Shown here: positions 11,457 through 19,779 of the stretch, in pieces
How positions within the stretch are numbered: the stretch's first letter is position 1
Layout: every line of letters starts with the position of its first letter
Assembly: GCF_017877355.1 (NCBI RefSeq)
Contig: NZ_JAGIPR010000001.1
Coordinates: 310,001 to 374,000, forward strand
Length of the DNA stretch: 64,000 nucleotides
Direction: 5' to 3'
DNA from: Chryseobacterium jejuense
GTDB lineage: Bacteria; Bacteroidota; Bacteroidia; Flavobacteriales; Weeksellaceae
Program-made: the position numbers and the translations under genes
Notes under the pieces: generated by a model
Told to the model about the DNA's origin: nothing
The model's database searches: none
Seen by the model: only the letters and a program-made list of their open reading frames with translations

Positions 11457-11464
11457 CAAATTTA
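11457..11464 (-). promoter_or_regulatory. icd: Putative -7 box of icd
   Basis: Read on the minus strand this is TAAATTTG, an exact TAnnTTTG match, 36-43 bases before the icd ATG. No clear -33 element is seen. Confidence 0.4.
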
Positions 11465-11500
11465 CTAAATATGATTGTTTTTTTAAGGAATTTTTAAATA

Positions 11501-11524
11501 AAAAAGAAGCAAAAAGCTTCTTTT
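11501..11524. terminator. Terminator-like hairpin between divergent genes
   Basis: AAAAAGAAGC, loop AAAAA, GCTTCTTTT. A terminator is unexpected upstream of both icd and tpx. It could end a short leader or antisense transcript, or block read-through. Confidence 0.4.
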
Positions 11525-11715
11525 CATTTTTAGATCTGAAGAATTGTATATTCTCGGTTCCTTTAAAATTGATATTAAATTCAACTTTGAAGTTTTTAAG
11601 AGTGGAGGTTAGGTTGGGAGTTGCATAAAAAACTGATGGCCAGACTAAAGTATTTTTATTTTCACTTTAAGATTAATTTAACCTTATATTACATAGAGAA
11701 ATTTTCTTTTTTGAT

Positions 11716-11723
11716 TAAATTTG
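11716..11723 (+). promoter_or_regulatory. tpx: Putative -7 box of tpx
   Basis: TAAATTTG is an exact TAnnTTTG match 23 bases before the tpx ATG. The -33 region is not convincing. Confidence 0.45.
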
Positions 11724-11745
11724 AAAAACAAAAAAAATAAATATT

Positions 11746-12249
11746 ATGTCAACGACAATCACTTTAAAAGGAAACGAAGTACACACAATAGGAACATTAC
11801 CAGCTGTAGGAACCACTGTTAAAGATTTTGCATTGGTTGATTCAGGATTAAACGTGAAAACTCTTGAGACTTTTGAAGGAAAAAAGAAAGTATTCAATAT
11901 TTTCCCAAGTATCGATACGCCTACTTGTGCAGCTTCAAGCAGAAAATTTAATGAAGAAGCTTCCAAACTTGATAATACTGTTGTAATCAACGTTTCTAAA
12001 GACCTTCCGTTTGCATTAGGAAGATTCTGTGCAGCAGAAGGATTAGATAAAGTTGAAACTCTTTCAGACTTCAGAAGCAGCTTTGGAGATGATTATGAAG
12101 TAACCATTACAGATTCTCCATTGAAAGGTTTATTAAGCCGTGCAGTAATTGTTACAGATGAAAATAATAAAGTGATTTATACTGAGCAGGTTTCAGAAAT
12201 TGCTAACGAACCTAACTACGATGCAGCATTAGCAGCATTGAACAAATAG
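11746..12249 (+). CDS. tpx: Thiol peroxidase (Tpx, atypical 2-Cys peroxiredoxin)
   Basis: A 167-residue protein that reduces hydrogen peroxide and lipid hydroperoxides with thioredoxin as donor. The peroxidatic cysteine is C61 in SIDTPTCAAS and the resolving cysteine is C95 in GRFCAAEGL, the spacing expected of Tpx. FPSIDTPTC and SPLKGLLSRAV are family landmarks, and the length is normal. It has its own promoter-like box and a strong terminator, so it is monocistronic. Confidence 0.97.
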   Translation: MSTTITLKGNEVHTIGTLPAVGTTVKDFALVDSGLNVKTLETFEGKKKVFNIFPSIDTPTCAASSRKFNEEASKLDNTVVINVSKDLPFALGRFCAAEGLDKVETLSDFRSSFGDDYEVTITDSPLKGLLSRAVIVTDENNKVIYTEQVSEIANEPNYDAALAALNK

Positions 12250-12265
12250 TAGAAATAATCTTTGT

Positions 12266-12302
12266 AAAAAGCCTTGTGAAACTGATTTGCAAGGCTTTTT
12301 TT
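12266..12302 (+). terminator. tpx: Terminator of tpx
   Basis: AAAAAGCCTTG pairs with CAAGGCTTTTT and is followed by more T. It excludes a TTG start at 12301 for the next gene. Confidence 0.85.
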
Positions 12303-12315
12303 GAATCCCAAATAT

Positions 12316-12891
12316 ATGATCTTAAACCACTACGAAAAATACGGAGAACTCTTTCAGGTAGATCAGGAACATTTTGATGAGTTTTATTCCCTTCTTAAGG
12401 ATACCCAGCTTTTAAAATCAGATTTTTTTCTGAAGCAAGGTGATAAATGCAGATATTTGGGATTTATCAAGAAAGGAACAATCAGATGCTTTTATATCAA
12501 TGACCAGGGTAGAGAAATTAACTTCGGGTTTTATTTTGAAAATGAATTTTTTACCGATTATGAAAGCATACTTTGTGATACCGTATCCAATATGAACATT
12601 CAGGCACTGGAAAATTGTGAGATTTTACTGTTGAGCAAAGAAGATTTGCAGATGCTATATCAGAAAGAAGCTTATTGGCAGAAATTCGGGCGGGTGATGA
12701 GTGAAAAAATTTATCTGGATGCCAAAAAAAGAATTGATGATTTGATATGTCTTTCTCCGGAAAACAGGTATCTGAACCTTTTAAAAAAGCAGCCTCTCCT
12801 TTTCCAGAAAATAGCACAGAAACATATTGCAAGTTATCTGGGGGTTACAGAACAGTCATTAAGCAGGATCCGGAGCAGGATCGTAAATTAA
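12316..12891 (+). CDS. Crp/Fnr-family transcriptional regulator
   Basis: A 191-residue regulator with a cyclic-nucleotide-binding-like beta-roll (about 20-120; FLKQGDKCRYLGFIKKGTIR) and a C-terminal winged helix (IAQKHIASYLGVTEQSLSRI). It lacks the cysteines of Fnr, and the cNMP-binding RSA motif of Crp is not apparent, so its ligand is open. ATG at 12316 was chosen over TTG at 12301, which lies in the tpx terminator. The alpha/beta hydrolase gene 67 bases downstream is the likely target. Confidence 0.9.
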   Translation: MILNHYEKYGELFQVDQEHFDEFYSLLKDTQLLKSDFFLKQGDKCRYLGFIKKGTIRCFYINDQGREINFGFYFENEFFTDYESILCDTVSNMNIQALENCEILLLSKEDLQMLYQKEAYWQKFGRVMSEKIYLDAKKRIDDLICLSPENRYLNLLKKQPLLFQKIAQKHIASYLGVTEQSLSRIRSRIVN

Positions 12892-12958
12892 CTTAAGTTA
12901 ACGTCCGGAGGTGTTTTAGGTTGTAGCTTTACATTATTAAAATTTAATACTTAACATC

Positions 12959-13648
12959 ATGGAACAAAAAGATTTAACCGTTATTTTGGTACACGGAGCC
13001 TGGGGAGACGGATCTCACTGGCAATACATTATTCCTTCTCTGGTGAAAGCTGGCTATAAAGTAAGAAGTGTTCAGAATCCTCTTACTTCTCTGCAAAACG
13101 ATATTGATAAAACAAAAGATCTGATTGATGCTCAGGAAGGAAAAGTTCTTTTAGTAGGACATTCTTATGGCGGAGCAGTGATTTCAGGAGCCGGACATCA
13201 TGATAAAGTAGTTGGATTGGTTTATATTGCTGCTTTTGCTCCTGATACCGGTGATAGTTTAGGATCTCTTTTAGGAAGAAGAGAATCTCCGGGCGGAGCA
13301 AGTATTTACCCTGATAATAAAGGTTTTTTATGGATCAAATACGATGAGTTTAAATCCGCCTTCAGTCAGGATCTGGATGATGAAAAAGCGTTGGTAATGG
13401 CATTGTCTCAAAAACCTATCCATGGGCAGTGTTTCGGAGATGTTGCAGGAGAACCGGCATGGAAAACAAAACCAAGCTGGTACCAGATTTCATCTAAAGA
13501 CCGTATGATTCCGGCTGAAACGGAAAAAGAAATGGCAGAACGTATGCAGCCTAAAAAAATCATTACATTGGATGCCGGGCATGCCTCGTTAGCTTCACAT
13601 CCTGAAGAAGTTACAAAATTGATTTTAGAAGCAGCATCTTCACTTTAA
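12959..13648 (+). CDS. Alpha/beta hydrolase
   Basis: A 229-residue single-domain hydrolase. The HGAWGDGSHW oxyanion loop follows strand 3, the nucleophile is S69 in VGHSYGG, the acid is in SSKDRMIP, and the histidine is in AGHASLASHP. The layout resembles the salicylate-esterase/hydroxynitrile-lyase-like branch (AB hydrolase 6) seen with many uncharacterised bacterial esterases. A TAGCTTTA -7-like box at 12924 suggests its own promoter next to the Crp-type gene. Confidence 0.9.
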   Translation: MEQKDLTVILVHGAWGDGSHWQYIIPSLVKAGYKVRSVQNPLTSLQNDIDKTKDLIDAQEGKVLLVGHSYGGAVISGAGHHDKVVGLVYIAAFAPDTGDSLGSLLGRRESPGGASIYPDNKGFLWIKYDEFKSAFSQDLDDEKALVMALSQKPIHGQCFGDVAGEPAWKTKPSWYQISSKDRMIPAETEKEMAERMQPKKIITLDAGHASLASHPEEVTKLILEAASSL

Positions 13649-13674
13649 AATATAAATTAATCATAAATACATAT

Positions 13675-13716
13675 AAGGCTCTTGAAAATTTTAAGTATTT
13701 TCACAGAGCTTTTTTT
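13675..13716 (+). terminator. Terminator after the hydrolase
   Basis: TGAAAAT pairs with ATTTTCA, extended by CTCT/AGAG, and a run of T follows. It also argues against the long TTG start for the next gene. Confidence 0.75.
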
Positions 13717-13732
13717 ATTAATAAAGATCAAA

Positions 13733-14080
13733 ATGGTAAAAAGAATCGTAGCCAATATAAAAACGAATGACCTTACAAAAGGGAACCTCTTTTATCAGAA
13801 TATTTTAGAACTTGATATTTTGATGGATCATGGCTGGATTAAAACCCTTGGAACTTATGAAGAAGCAAGAGTACAGATTAGTTTTGCAGAACAGGGTGGA
13901 AATAACACCGAAGTTCCGGATTTATCCATTGAAGTAGATAATGTGGATGAAATCTATGATAAAATGAAGCAAGCCGGCTTTGAAATTACCTATGAAATCA
14001 CCAATGAAGATTGGGGTGTCCGCAGGTTTTTTGTAAAAGATCCGTTTGGAAAATTAATTAATATTCTTTCCCATCAATAA
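13733..14080 (+). CDS. VOC-family (glyoxalase/bleomycin-resistance fold) protein
   Basis: A 115-residue single VOC domain with beta-alpha-beta-beta-beta repeats: MVKRIVANIKTND opens strand 1, NLFYQNILELDILMD is the first helix, and FFVKDPFGKLINILSH is the closing FxDPxGN-type strand. ATG at 13733 was chosen because it starts at strand 1; the upstream TTG lies in a terminator. Metal ligands are incomplete and the substrate is unknown. Confidence 0.85.
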   Translation: MVKRIVANIKTNDLTKGNLFYQNILELDILMDHGWIKTLGTYEEARVQISFAEQGGNNTEVPDLSIEVDNVDEIYDKMKQAGFEITYEITNEDWGVRRFFVKDPFGKLINILSHQ

Positions 14081-14139
14081 ACACAACACACATTATTCAA
14101 TAGAAATGATGGTCTCATAAGCCGTATAACTTGGCCTTT

Positions 14140-14215
14140 GTCATTCTGGCGAAGGAAGAATCTTATTAAGAATTAATTGTTTGAGATTCTTCATTGTATT
14201 GTATTCAGCATTCAT
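14140..14215. repeat. Dispersed repeat, family B (GTCATTC/GAATCT), copy 1
   Basis: GTCATTCTGG opens the element. GAAGAATCT at 14155-14163 pairs perfectly with AGATTCTTC at 14184-14192, and ATTCAG follows. Related elements are found near 20.2, 26.0, 40.3 and 46.5 kb. Confidence 0.65.
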
Positions 14216-14256
14216 TTGGAATATTAAGCCTAACTTTGTTCTTCCAAAATTGAAAA

Positions 14257-15468
14257 ATGAAACGTTCAGGCACCGCAGATTTACCCCTTCACTATGGCAA
14301 AGTACCGCCATGGCTGTATGAACGTATGTCTGTTCTTGGTCTTTCTATTGTTGAGGCTATCCTGACAGATTATGGTAAAGATGAAGTGCTTCGTAGGCTG
14401 GCTGATCCGTTTTGGTTTCAAAGTTTTGGAGCAGTAATGGGCATGGACTGGCATTCCTCGGGAATAACCACTTCAGTAATGGGAGCTTTGAAACGTTCCA
14501 TTAATCCCAATTCCCAATCACTGGGACTTTATATTTGTGGTGGAAAAGGGAAATTTTCAAGAGAAACACCATCAGAACTCATTCAGATTGCTGAGAAAAC
14601 AGGTTTGGATGGAAACGAATTAGTAAGAGCCAGTAAACTTTCTGCTAAAGTTGATAACACAGCCATTCAGGATGGATATCAATTGTATCTGCATAATTTT
14701 ATTTTGTCCGATAATGGAAACTGGAGCGTTATTCAACAAGGAATGCATGACTCGGATGGAACAGCAAGACGCTATCATTGGCATTCTGAAAATATAACTT
14801 CATTTGTAGAAGAACCGCATACCGGAATTAATGGGATTTCAAGAGGGCGTATTTTAAATCTTACCGATTCCGAGGCAGCAGAGAACCGGAAAGGAATTCT
14901 GGATATTTCACACACAGATTCCATAGAGGTTATGAAAGATTTTTCAAGATTAATACTTCCTGCCCATCATGATGTACAGGCTTCCGATGTGGATCTTAAA
15001 CGGTTGGGAGCTCTTTTATATATCACCCGTGAACAGCAGCCTCAGAATTTTGAAGATTTACTGATGCTGGAAGGAGTTGGACCGAGAACCATGCAGTCTC
15101 TGGCTTTGGTAAGTGAAGTTATTCATGGAGCCCCGTCGAGATTTAGCGATCCTGCAAGGTTTTCTTTTGCACATGGAGGGAAAGACGGACATCCATTCCC
15201 AGTTCCAATCAATGTATATGATGAAAGCATCAGTATTCTCAGAAAAGGAATCGAAAAGTCAAAACTTGGAAACTCAGATAAGTTAAATACCTTAAATAAA
15301 CTTCATCAGATGGTAGCCAGAGCTGAAAAAGATTTTAGTCCGGATTTTGATATTCAGGAGGTTATTGAAGAAGAACGTCAGAATTCATGGCGGTTTGGAG
15401 GAAAAACGGTTATGGGTGATGCTCAGAAACCGGCTCCGCCTAAACCTATCCAGCTATCTTTATTTTAA
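14257..15468 (+). CDS. DUF763 domain-containing protein
   Basis: A 403-residue protein that is almost wholly one DUF763 domain: MKRSGTADLPLHYGKVPPWL opens it and GGKGKFSRETPSEL and MHDSDGTARRYHWHS are family hallmarks. LLMLEGVGPRTMQSLALVSE (about 270-290) is a helix-hairpin-helix-like DNA-binding motif. DUF763 is widespread in archaea and patchy in bacteria, and its function is unsettled; a nucleic-acid role is plausible. It has no partner on its strand and is bordered by repeats on both sides, which fits a gene gained or lost as a unit. Confidence 0.93.
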   Translation: MKRSGTADLPLHYGKVPPWLYERMSVLGLSIVEAILTDYGKDEVLRRLADPFWFQSFGAVMGMDWHSSGITTSVMGALKRSINPNSQSLGLYICGGKGKFSRETPSELIQIAEKTGLDGNELVRASKLSAKVDNTAIQDGYQLYLHNFILSDNGNWSVIQQGMHDSDGTARRYHWHSENITSFVEEPHTGINGISRGRILNLTDSEAAENRKGILDISHTDSIEVMKDFSRLILPAHHDVQASDVDLKRLGALLYITREQQPQNFEDLLMLEGVGPRTMQSLALVSEVIHGAPSRFSDPARFSFAHGGKDGHPFPVPINVYDESISILRKGIEKSKLGNSDKLNTLNKLHQMVARAEKDFSPDFDIQEVIEEERQNSWRFGGKTVMGDAQKPAPPKPIQLSLF

Positions 15469-15770
15469 TAGGAAAATATAAATCAAGCTCCGTAATAGTT
15501 TTCTCCCAAAATCTTAACTTTTCCAACAATAACAATAAATATCTGTATAACCATTCCTCTCCTCCGTAGGGGTGACAAAAATTTAAAGAATTTTTGACAG
15601 GGTGGTTTCCTCCCTTAATCAAGTCTCTGTTTAATTATTTACTTTTATTAAGTGATCATAAATTCAGTGAAATATGTGATATTAAATCCCTGTAATATGA
15701 TATTGTTTAATAATTATTACCTTTAATTCAATTAAAAATTTTATTTTTAAAGTCTTAAAAAAATGACCAA
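15469..15770. other. Intergenic region with a repeat-like element
   Basis: No gene is seen. A candidate dispersed element at about 15550-15625 (CCTCCGTAGGGGTGACAAAAA, then an imperfect AAAAATT/AATTTTT hairpin, then GACAGGGTGG) resembles repeats I associate with this genus. The rest is AT-rich leader for the next Crp-type gene. Confidence 0.45.
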
Positions 15771-16361
15771 ATGACTCACAAATCCCTCGAAATATGCTAC
15801 GATTTTCCTTTTTTTCTTCAGGAAGAGCTTGATGAAATATTTCAGGCCCATGAAAAAATATCCTTTCAAAAAGGGGATTTTATTCTTGAAGAAGGCAAAA
15901 TGGCCAATGAATACTATATTCTGGATAGTGGGCTGGCCCGATCATTTGTCAATGATTTTAATGGAAATGAAGTAACTACCCATTTTTTCGTAGAAAATGA
16001 AGTGATTATTGAGGTCTTATCTATGTTTCAGAGGGTTCCAACACAGGAAAATATTGTTTGTATCACAGACTGCGAATGCTGGAAACTGGATTATGATACT
16101 TTTCAGGAACTGTTCCACAAAATCCCGAATCTTAGAGAATGGGGAAGAGCATGGATGTCTAAAGAGCTTTTCGATTATAAGCAAAGGTCCGTAGAAATGT
16201 TCACTTTATCTGCTACCAGAAGATATCTGAATCTCTTGGAACAGAAATCTAAAGTCATACAGTTTGCTCCATTAAAACAGATTGCCTCTTACCTTGGAGT
16301 AACAGACACTTCCTTAAGCAGAATCCGTAAAGAATTAGTCTCCCATCCCAAGAAAATTTAA
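15771..16361 (+). CDS. Crp/Fnr-family transcriptional regulator (second)
   Basis: A 196-residue regulator with a beta-roll at about 25-120 (FQKGDFILEEGKMANEYYIL) and a C-terminal HTH (LKQIASYLGVTDTSLSRIRK). It is a divergent paralogue of the regulator at 12.3 kb, with the same domain order and near-equal length. It heads the run of VOC, DinB and SRPBCC genes that follows on the same strand and is a candidate regulator of them. No Fe-S cysteine cluster is present. Confidence 0.9.
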   Translation: MTHKSLEICYDFPFFLQEELDEIFQAHEKISFQKGDFILEEGKMANEYYILDSGLARSFVNDFNGNEVTTHFFVENEVIIEVLSMFQRVPTQENIVCITDCECWKLDYDTFQELFHKIPNLREWGRAWMSKELFDYKQRSVEMFTLSATRRYLNLLEQKSKVIQFAPLKQIASYLGVTDTSLSRIRKELVSHPKKI

Positions 16362-16386
16362 ATCTTGCCCTATGGCAAGTAGATTT
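16360..16386 (+). terminator. Hairpin after the second Crp-type gene
   Basis: AAATCTTGCC, loop CTAT, GGCAAG(T)AGATTT gives a 10-bp stem with one bulge. Only a short T-run follows, so termination may be weak. Confidence 0.5.
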
Positions 16387-16438
16387 TCATCATACCTTGG
16401 TAATTTTGGTTAAAAGTTTAACACCAAAATTATACAAA

Positions 16439-16849
16439 ATGAAAATCAATCAGATCTATGTCAATTTACCTGTAAAAGACGTACAAAAAACAAGAGCATT
16501 CTGGACAACACTTGGTTTTTCCATTAACGAGCAGTTTTCGGATGATAAAGCAGTGTGTGTAGTGATGAAAGAAGATCATATCTACACCATGTTTCTGAAA
16601 GAAGAATTTTTTCAAACCTTTACCAACAGACCTTTTGCCAAAGGAGATACAACTCAGGTACTTCTTGCCATTGGAGTAGAAAGTAGAGCGGAAGTAGATC
16701 AGATGGTAACAGCTGCCATTGAAAATGGTGGTTCCAAATACAGCGAGCCTATGGACCACGGTTGGATGTATCAAAGTGCCTTCGCGGATTTAAACGGACA
16801 TCAGTGGGAAGTAATGCATGCAGATCTTTCTAAATTACCTACAGAATAG
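16439..16849 (+). CDS. VOC-family (glyoxalase fold) protein
   Basis: A 136-residue VOC protein. MKINQIYVNLPVKDVQKTRA is the first strand and helix, and AFADLNGHQWEVMHAD is the closing DxxGhxxE element with a likely metal-ligand glutamate. The ATG at 16439 was chosen because it starts at strand 1. It resembles the lactoylglutathione-lyase-like proteins common near Crp and SRPBCC genes; the substrate is unknown. Confidence 0.88.
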   Translation: MKINQIYVNLPVKDVQKTRAFWTTLGFSINEQFSDDKAVCVVMKEDHIYTMFLKEEFFQTFTNRPFAKGDTTQVLLAIGVESRAEVDQMVTAAIENGGSKYSEPMDHGWMYQSAFADLNGHQWEVMHADLSKLPTE

Positions 16850-16876
16850 TTTATTAATCAAAATATCACATGAGAT

Positions 16877-17338
16877 ATGGAAACAAAATCAAATGAGATA
16901 GAATTGGTGAAAAACCAAATCTCCAGCACCATCAAGATTGTGACACTAAATACGGAAGGCATTACTCATGAAGAATCAATGATCTTTCCTAATAACGAAG
17001 CCAATTGTATGAACTGGATTCTTGGGCATTTGATTTACATCAGAAATCCATTATTGAATATTCTGGGCGAAGAATCCATTTGGGACAGTGAAAAATTTTC
17101 ATGTTACAATAGAGGGGAAATCGCCTGGGAAAGAAAAGATGAGTTTGTCAATTTTGAAGAATTAAAATTATATCTCCAACAATCTCAGGATAAACTGCAA
17201 GCAAAACTGGATATGCTTGAATATTTTAATGCAGAAAATGTTAACGATATTTCAACTCTTTGTCTTCATGAAATTTACCACGCAGGACAATTGGGTTATC
17301 TCCGAAGAATTTTGGGAAAACCAGGAGCAATAAAATAA
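16877..17338 (+). CDS. DinB-fold protein with intact metal site
   Basis: A 153-residue four-helix-bundle protein of the DinB/YfiT superfamily. NWILGHLIYIRNPLL carries the first histidine ligand and LHEIYHAGQLGYLRR carries the HxxxH pair, so all three usual metal ligands are present. Known relatives are bacillithiol- or mycothiol-dependent S-transferases or DNA-damage-induced proteins of unclear role. It is followed by a paralogue that has lost these residues. Confidence 0.88.
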   Translation: METKSNEIELVKNQISSTIKIVTLNTEGITHEESMIFPNNEANCMNWILGHLIYIRNPLLNILGEESIWDSEKFSCYNRGEIAWERKDEFVNFEELKLYLQQSQDKLQAKLDMLEYFNAENVNDISTLCLHEIYHAGQLGYLRRILGKPGAIK

Positions 17339-17447
17339 ACTGTTAAGCATGAAAATCTGCTAAATCTGCAAAATCAGCGAAAGAAAATAAATGATAGGGT
17401 TGTTGGGAAACGCAAAATATCTAGATTTTAACTAAAAAAATAAAATA

Positions 17448-17972
17448 ATGAACACACCAAAATCAAAAAGAATGGAGCTCATTATTCCGGCTTATAGAAT
17501 GCATACCCAAAGCTTTGTGAATGTTTTGGATGGCATTTCGGAAGAAGACGCCCTGAAAAGAATTGAAAACAAAACCAATCATATTGTTTGGATGGCAGGA
17601 AACTTCGTGAATATGCGCTATGGCCTTGGTTGGGTATTAGGTCTTCAGGATCAGGATCCTAATAATGACTTGTTCTTTCAGGGAAAGGCATTGGATGAAA
17701 GTATAAATTATCCAACTCTGGCAGATTTAAAGAAAAACTTTCATGATATTTCTTCAAAAGTATACCAGAAGTTGTTTGAAATAACAGACGAAGAGTTAGA
17801 TGAGATCTTCGAAATAGGGATGAATATTCCTTTCATTAAAGAAACTAAACTCAATTTTGTAGGAATGTGCATTGGTCGTGAAGATTATCTCTGTGGTCAA
17901 ATAGGTTTGATGCGTAGAATTTTAGACTATCCTGGAATGAAATATGATGTGGATGAAAACCTTAATTATTAA
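17448..17972 (+). CDS. DinB-like protein lacking the metal ligands
   Basis: A 174-residue protein of the same fold as the preceding gene: NHIVWMAGNFVNMRYGLGWV aligns with the helix carrying the first ligand, and GREDYLCGQIGLMRRILDYP aligns with HEIYHAGQLGYLRRIL. The first His is Asn and the HxxxH pair is Arg and Leu, so the catalytic metal site is gone. It may be a structural partner or bind a ligand without catalysis. Its stop overlaps the next start (TAATG), indicating translational coupling to the hydrolase. Confidence 0.8.
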   Translation: MNTPKSKRMELIIPAYRMHTQSFVNVLDGISEEDALKRIENKTNHIVWMAGNFVNMRYGLGWVLGLQDQDPNNDLFFQGKALDESINYPTLADLKKNFHDISSKVYQKLFEITDEELDEIFEIGMNIPFIKETKLNFVGMCIGREDYLCGQIGLMRRILDYPGMKYDVDENLNY

Positions 17973-18760
17973 TGATGAACCCAATAGAAAAAGGATATAA
18001 AAGAGTCAATGGAATTCAGTTGTATTATGAAATCTACGGTTCCGGAAAACCTCTGGTTTTAATTCATGGAGGTGGTTCCTCTATTCTGTATGATTATAAA
18101 GAGGTTATTGAAAGACTGGAAAACAAGTTTCAGCTCATTGGAATAGATCTCCAGAATCATGGTCTAAGTGAACACCGGGATATTCCTGAAACATTTGAAC
18201 AGGATGCCGATGATGTGGCGGCACTTTTAGCTGAACTGACCATTCATAAAGCTTCATTCTGGGGATTCAGTAATGGGGGAAACACTGTAATGCAGATTGC
18301 ACACCGTCATCCGAGAATAGTAGAAAAGCTGGTAGTTGCTTCAGCATTTTATAAAAGAGAGGGACTGATGGACGGCTTTTTTGAAATGATGGCAGAAGCT
18401 ACTTTTGAATCTATGCCTGAGCCTTTCAAAATCAATTTTTTAAACCTAAATCCTGACTTTTCTAAACTGGAAAACCTTTTCGATAAAGACAGTAAGAGAA
18501 TGCAAACCTTTGCAGACTGGGACGATGAAGTGCTGAGTTCTATAGAATCTCCAACCCTGTTCATCAGTGGAGATAAAGACGTGATGAAACCGGAACATAC
18601 CGTTGCCATGTGGCGATTGGTAAAAGGTTCACAATTAATGATTCTTCCGGCAACTCATGGAACCTATATGATGGCTGATTTTGATGGAAGTCTCAATGAA
18701 AATTTGATCAATTTTACAATCAAAGAAGTAGAAACATTTTTAAATTATCATAATCACTAA
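17972..18760 (+). CDS. Alpha/beta hydrolase
   Basis: A 262-residue hydrolase with the classic order: LIHGGGSSILYDY (oxyanion loop), GIDLQNHGLSEH (strand 4 turn), nucleophile S100 in WGFSNGG, acid in SGDKDVMKPEH, and histidine in LPATHGTYM. It belongs to the broad epoxide-hydrolase/haloperoxidase-like group. It overlaps the upstream DinB-like gene by one base, so the two are probably made together. ATG at 17972 or 17975 may be used. Confidence 0.92.
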   Translation: MMNPIEKGYKRVNGIQLYYEIYGSGKPLVLIHGGGSSILYDYKEVIERLENKFQLIGIDLQNHGLSEHRDIPETFEQDADDVAALLAELTIHKASFWGFSNGGNTVMQIAHRHPRIVEKLVVASAFYKREGLMDGFFEMMAEATFESMPEPFKINFLNLNPDFSKLENLFDKDSKRMQTFADWDDEVLSSIESPTLFISGDKDVMKPEHTVAMWRLVKGSQLMILPATHGTYMMADFDGSLNENLINFTIKEVETFLNYHNH

Positions 18761-18840
18761 TTACACTCATTTTTTCACATTAAGATTCGTGTCAATTGTG
18801 TTTAAGCAAAATAATAAATAACATTTTAAAATTAAAAATC

Positions 18841-19272
18841 ATGGCAAAATTAAATCCGTATCTAAATTTTGATGGAACAGCTGAAAAAGCTTTCAATTTT
18901 TACAAATCAGTTTTTGGAGGTGAATTCGTAGGCGAAATTCATAAAATGGGAAATGCTCCCGGTACTGAAAATCTTTCTGAGGAAGAAAAAAACAGAGTAA
19001 TGCATATTGCACTACCCATTGGAGGCGACCTCTTAATGGCTTCAGATATTGTTCCCAGCTTTGGACAGAAGTTAAATGTGGGAAATAATAATTATGTTTC
19101 TATTTTCCCGGATTCAAGAGAAGAAGCTGATAGACTTTTTAAAGGCCTTTCTGAAGGTGGGAACATAGAAATGCCAATTGAAGATCAGTTTTGGGGCGAC
19201 TATTTTGGAAGTTTTCAGGATAAATATGGCGTCCATTGGATGGTGAACTATAATGAAGAATATGGGAAATAA
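18841..19272 (+). CDS. PhnB-like VOC protein
   Basis: A 143-residue protein of the PhnB/YjdN group (VOC fold, often mislabelled 3-demethylubiquinone methyltransferase). KLNPYLNFDGTAEKAFNFYKSVFGG opens as in PhnB, and WGDYFGSFQDKYGVHWMVNY closes it. ATG at 18841 was chosen because it starts at the first strand. The catalytic role is unknown. A terminator follows, so it is not in one transcript with the next SRPBCC gene. Confidence 0.92.
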   Translation: MAKLNPYLNFDGTAEKAFNFYKSVFGGEFVGEIHKMGNAPGTENLSEEEKNRVMHIALPIGGDLLMASDIVPSFGQKLNVGNNNYVSIFPDSREEADRLFKGLSEGGNIEMPIEDQFWGDYFGSFQDKYGVHWMVNYNEEYGK

Positions 19273-19292
19273 TCTTATATTTAACTAATTAT

Positions 19293-19326
19293 AAAAAGAG
19301 ATGCCCATTTTCGGGCAGCTCTTTTA
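19293..19326 (+). terminator. Terminator after the PhnB-like gene
   Basis: AAAAGAG(AT)GCCC, loop ATTTTC, GGGC(A)GCTCTTTT. Confidence 0.75.
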
Positions 19327-19348
19327 TTCAATTAAAAAAAATTAAACT

Positions 19349-19762
19349 ATGGATCCAATTAAAATAGACATTACCATTTTAGCACCGGTAGAAAAAGTAT
19401 GGAATTACTTCAATGAACCTAAGCATATTACCAGATGGAATTTTGCCCATGAAAGCTGGCATTGCCCTAGTTCTGAAAACGATCTGAAGGTAGGTGGAAG
19501 GTTTAAAAACAAAATGGAAGCAAAAGATAAAAGCTTCGCCTTTGATTTTGAAGGGATATATGATGAAGTAACCCCTCACAAACTTATAAAATATCACATG
19601 GAAGACGGGCGTAAAGTAGAGGTGATCTTTGATAAGATTGATGAGAATACCACAAAAGTGATTGAAATTTTCGATCCGGAGAAACAAAATTCTGTGGAAA
19701 TGCAGAGAGAGGGCTGGTATGCTATTCTCAATAATTTCCACAAGTATGTTGAGAATCATTAA
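19349..19762 (+). CDS. SRPBCC/AHSA1-like domain protein
   Basis: A 137-residue START/Bet v1-like domain. ITILAPVEKVWNYFNEPKHI is the standard opening, WHCPSSENDLKVGGRFKNKM the strand 2-3 region, and EMQREGWYAILNNFHKYVE the C-terminal helix that covers the cavity. Members bind hydrophobic ligands or act like Hsp90 co-chaperone Aha1 C-domains; no ligand can be assigned. Confidence 0.92.
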   Translation: MDPIKIDITILAPVEKVWNYFNEPKHITRWNFAHESWHCPSSENDLKVGGRFKNKMEAKDKSFAFDFEGIYDEVTPHKLIKYHMEDGRKVEVIFDKIDENTTKVIEIFDPEKQNSVEMQREGWYAILNNFHKYVENH

Positions 19763-19779
19763 AAACATTTTTTATAGCC

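Noticed and set aside
14257..15468. DUF763 gene as part of a defence island
   Set aside because: No nuclease, methylase or other defence gene is adjacent; only Crp, VOC and hydrolase genes flank it.
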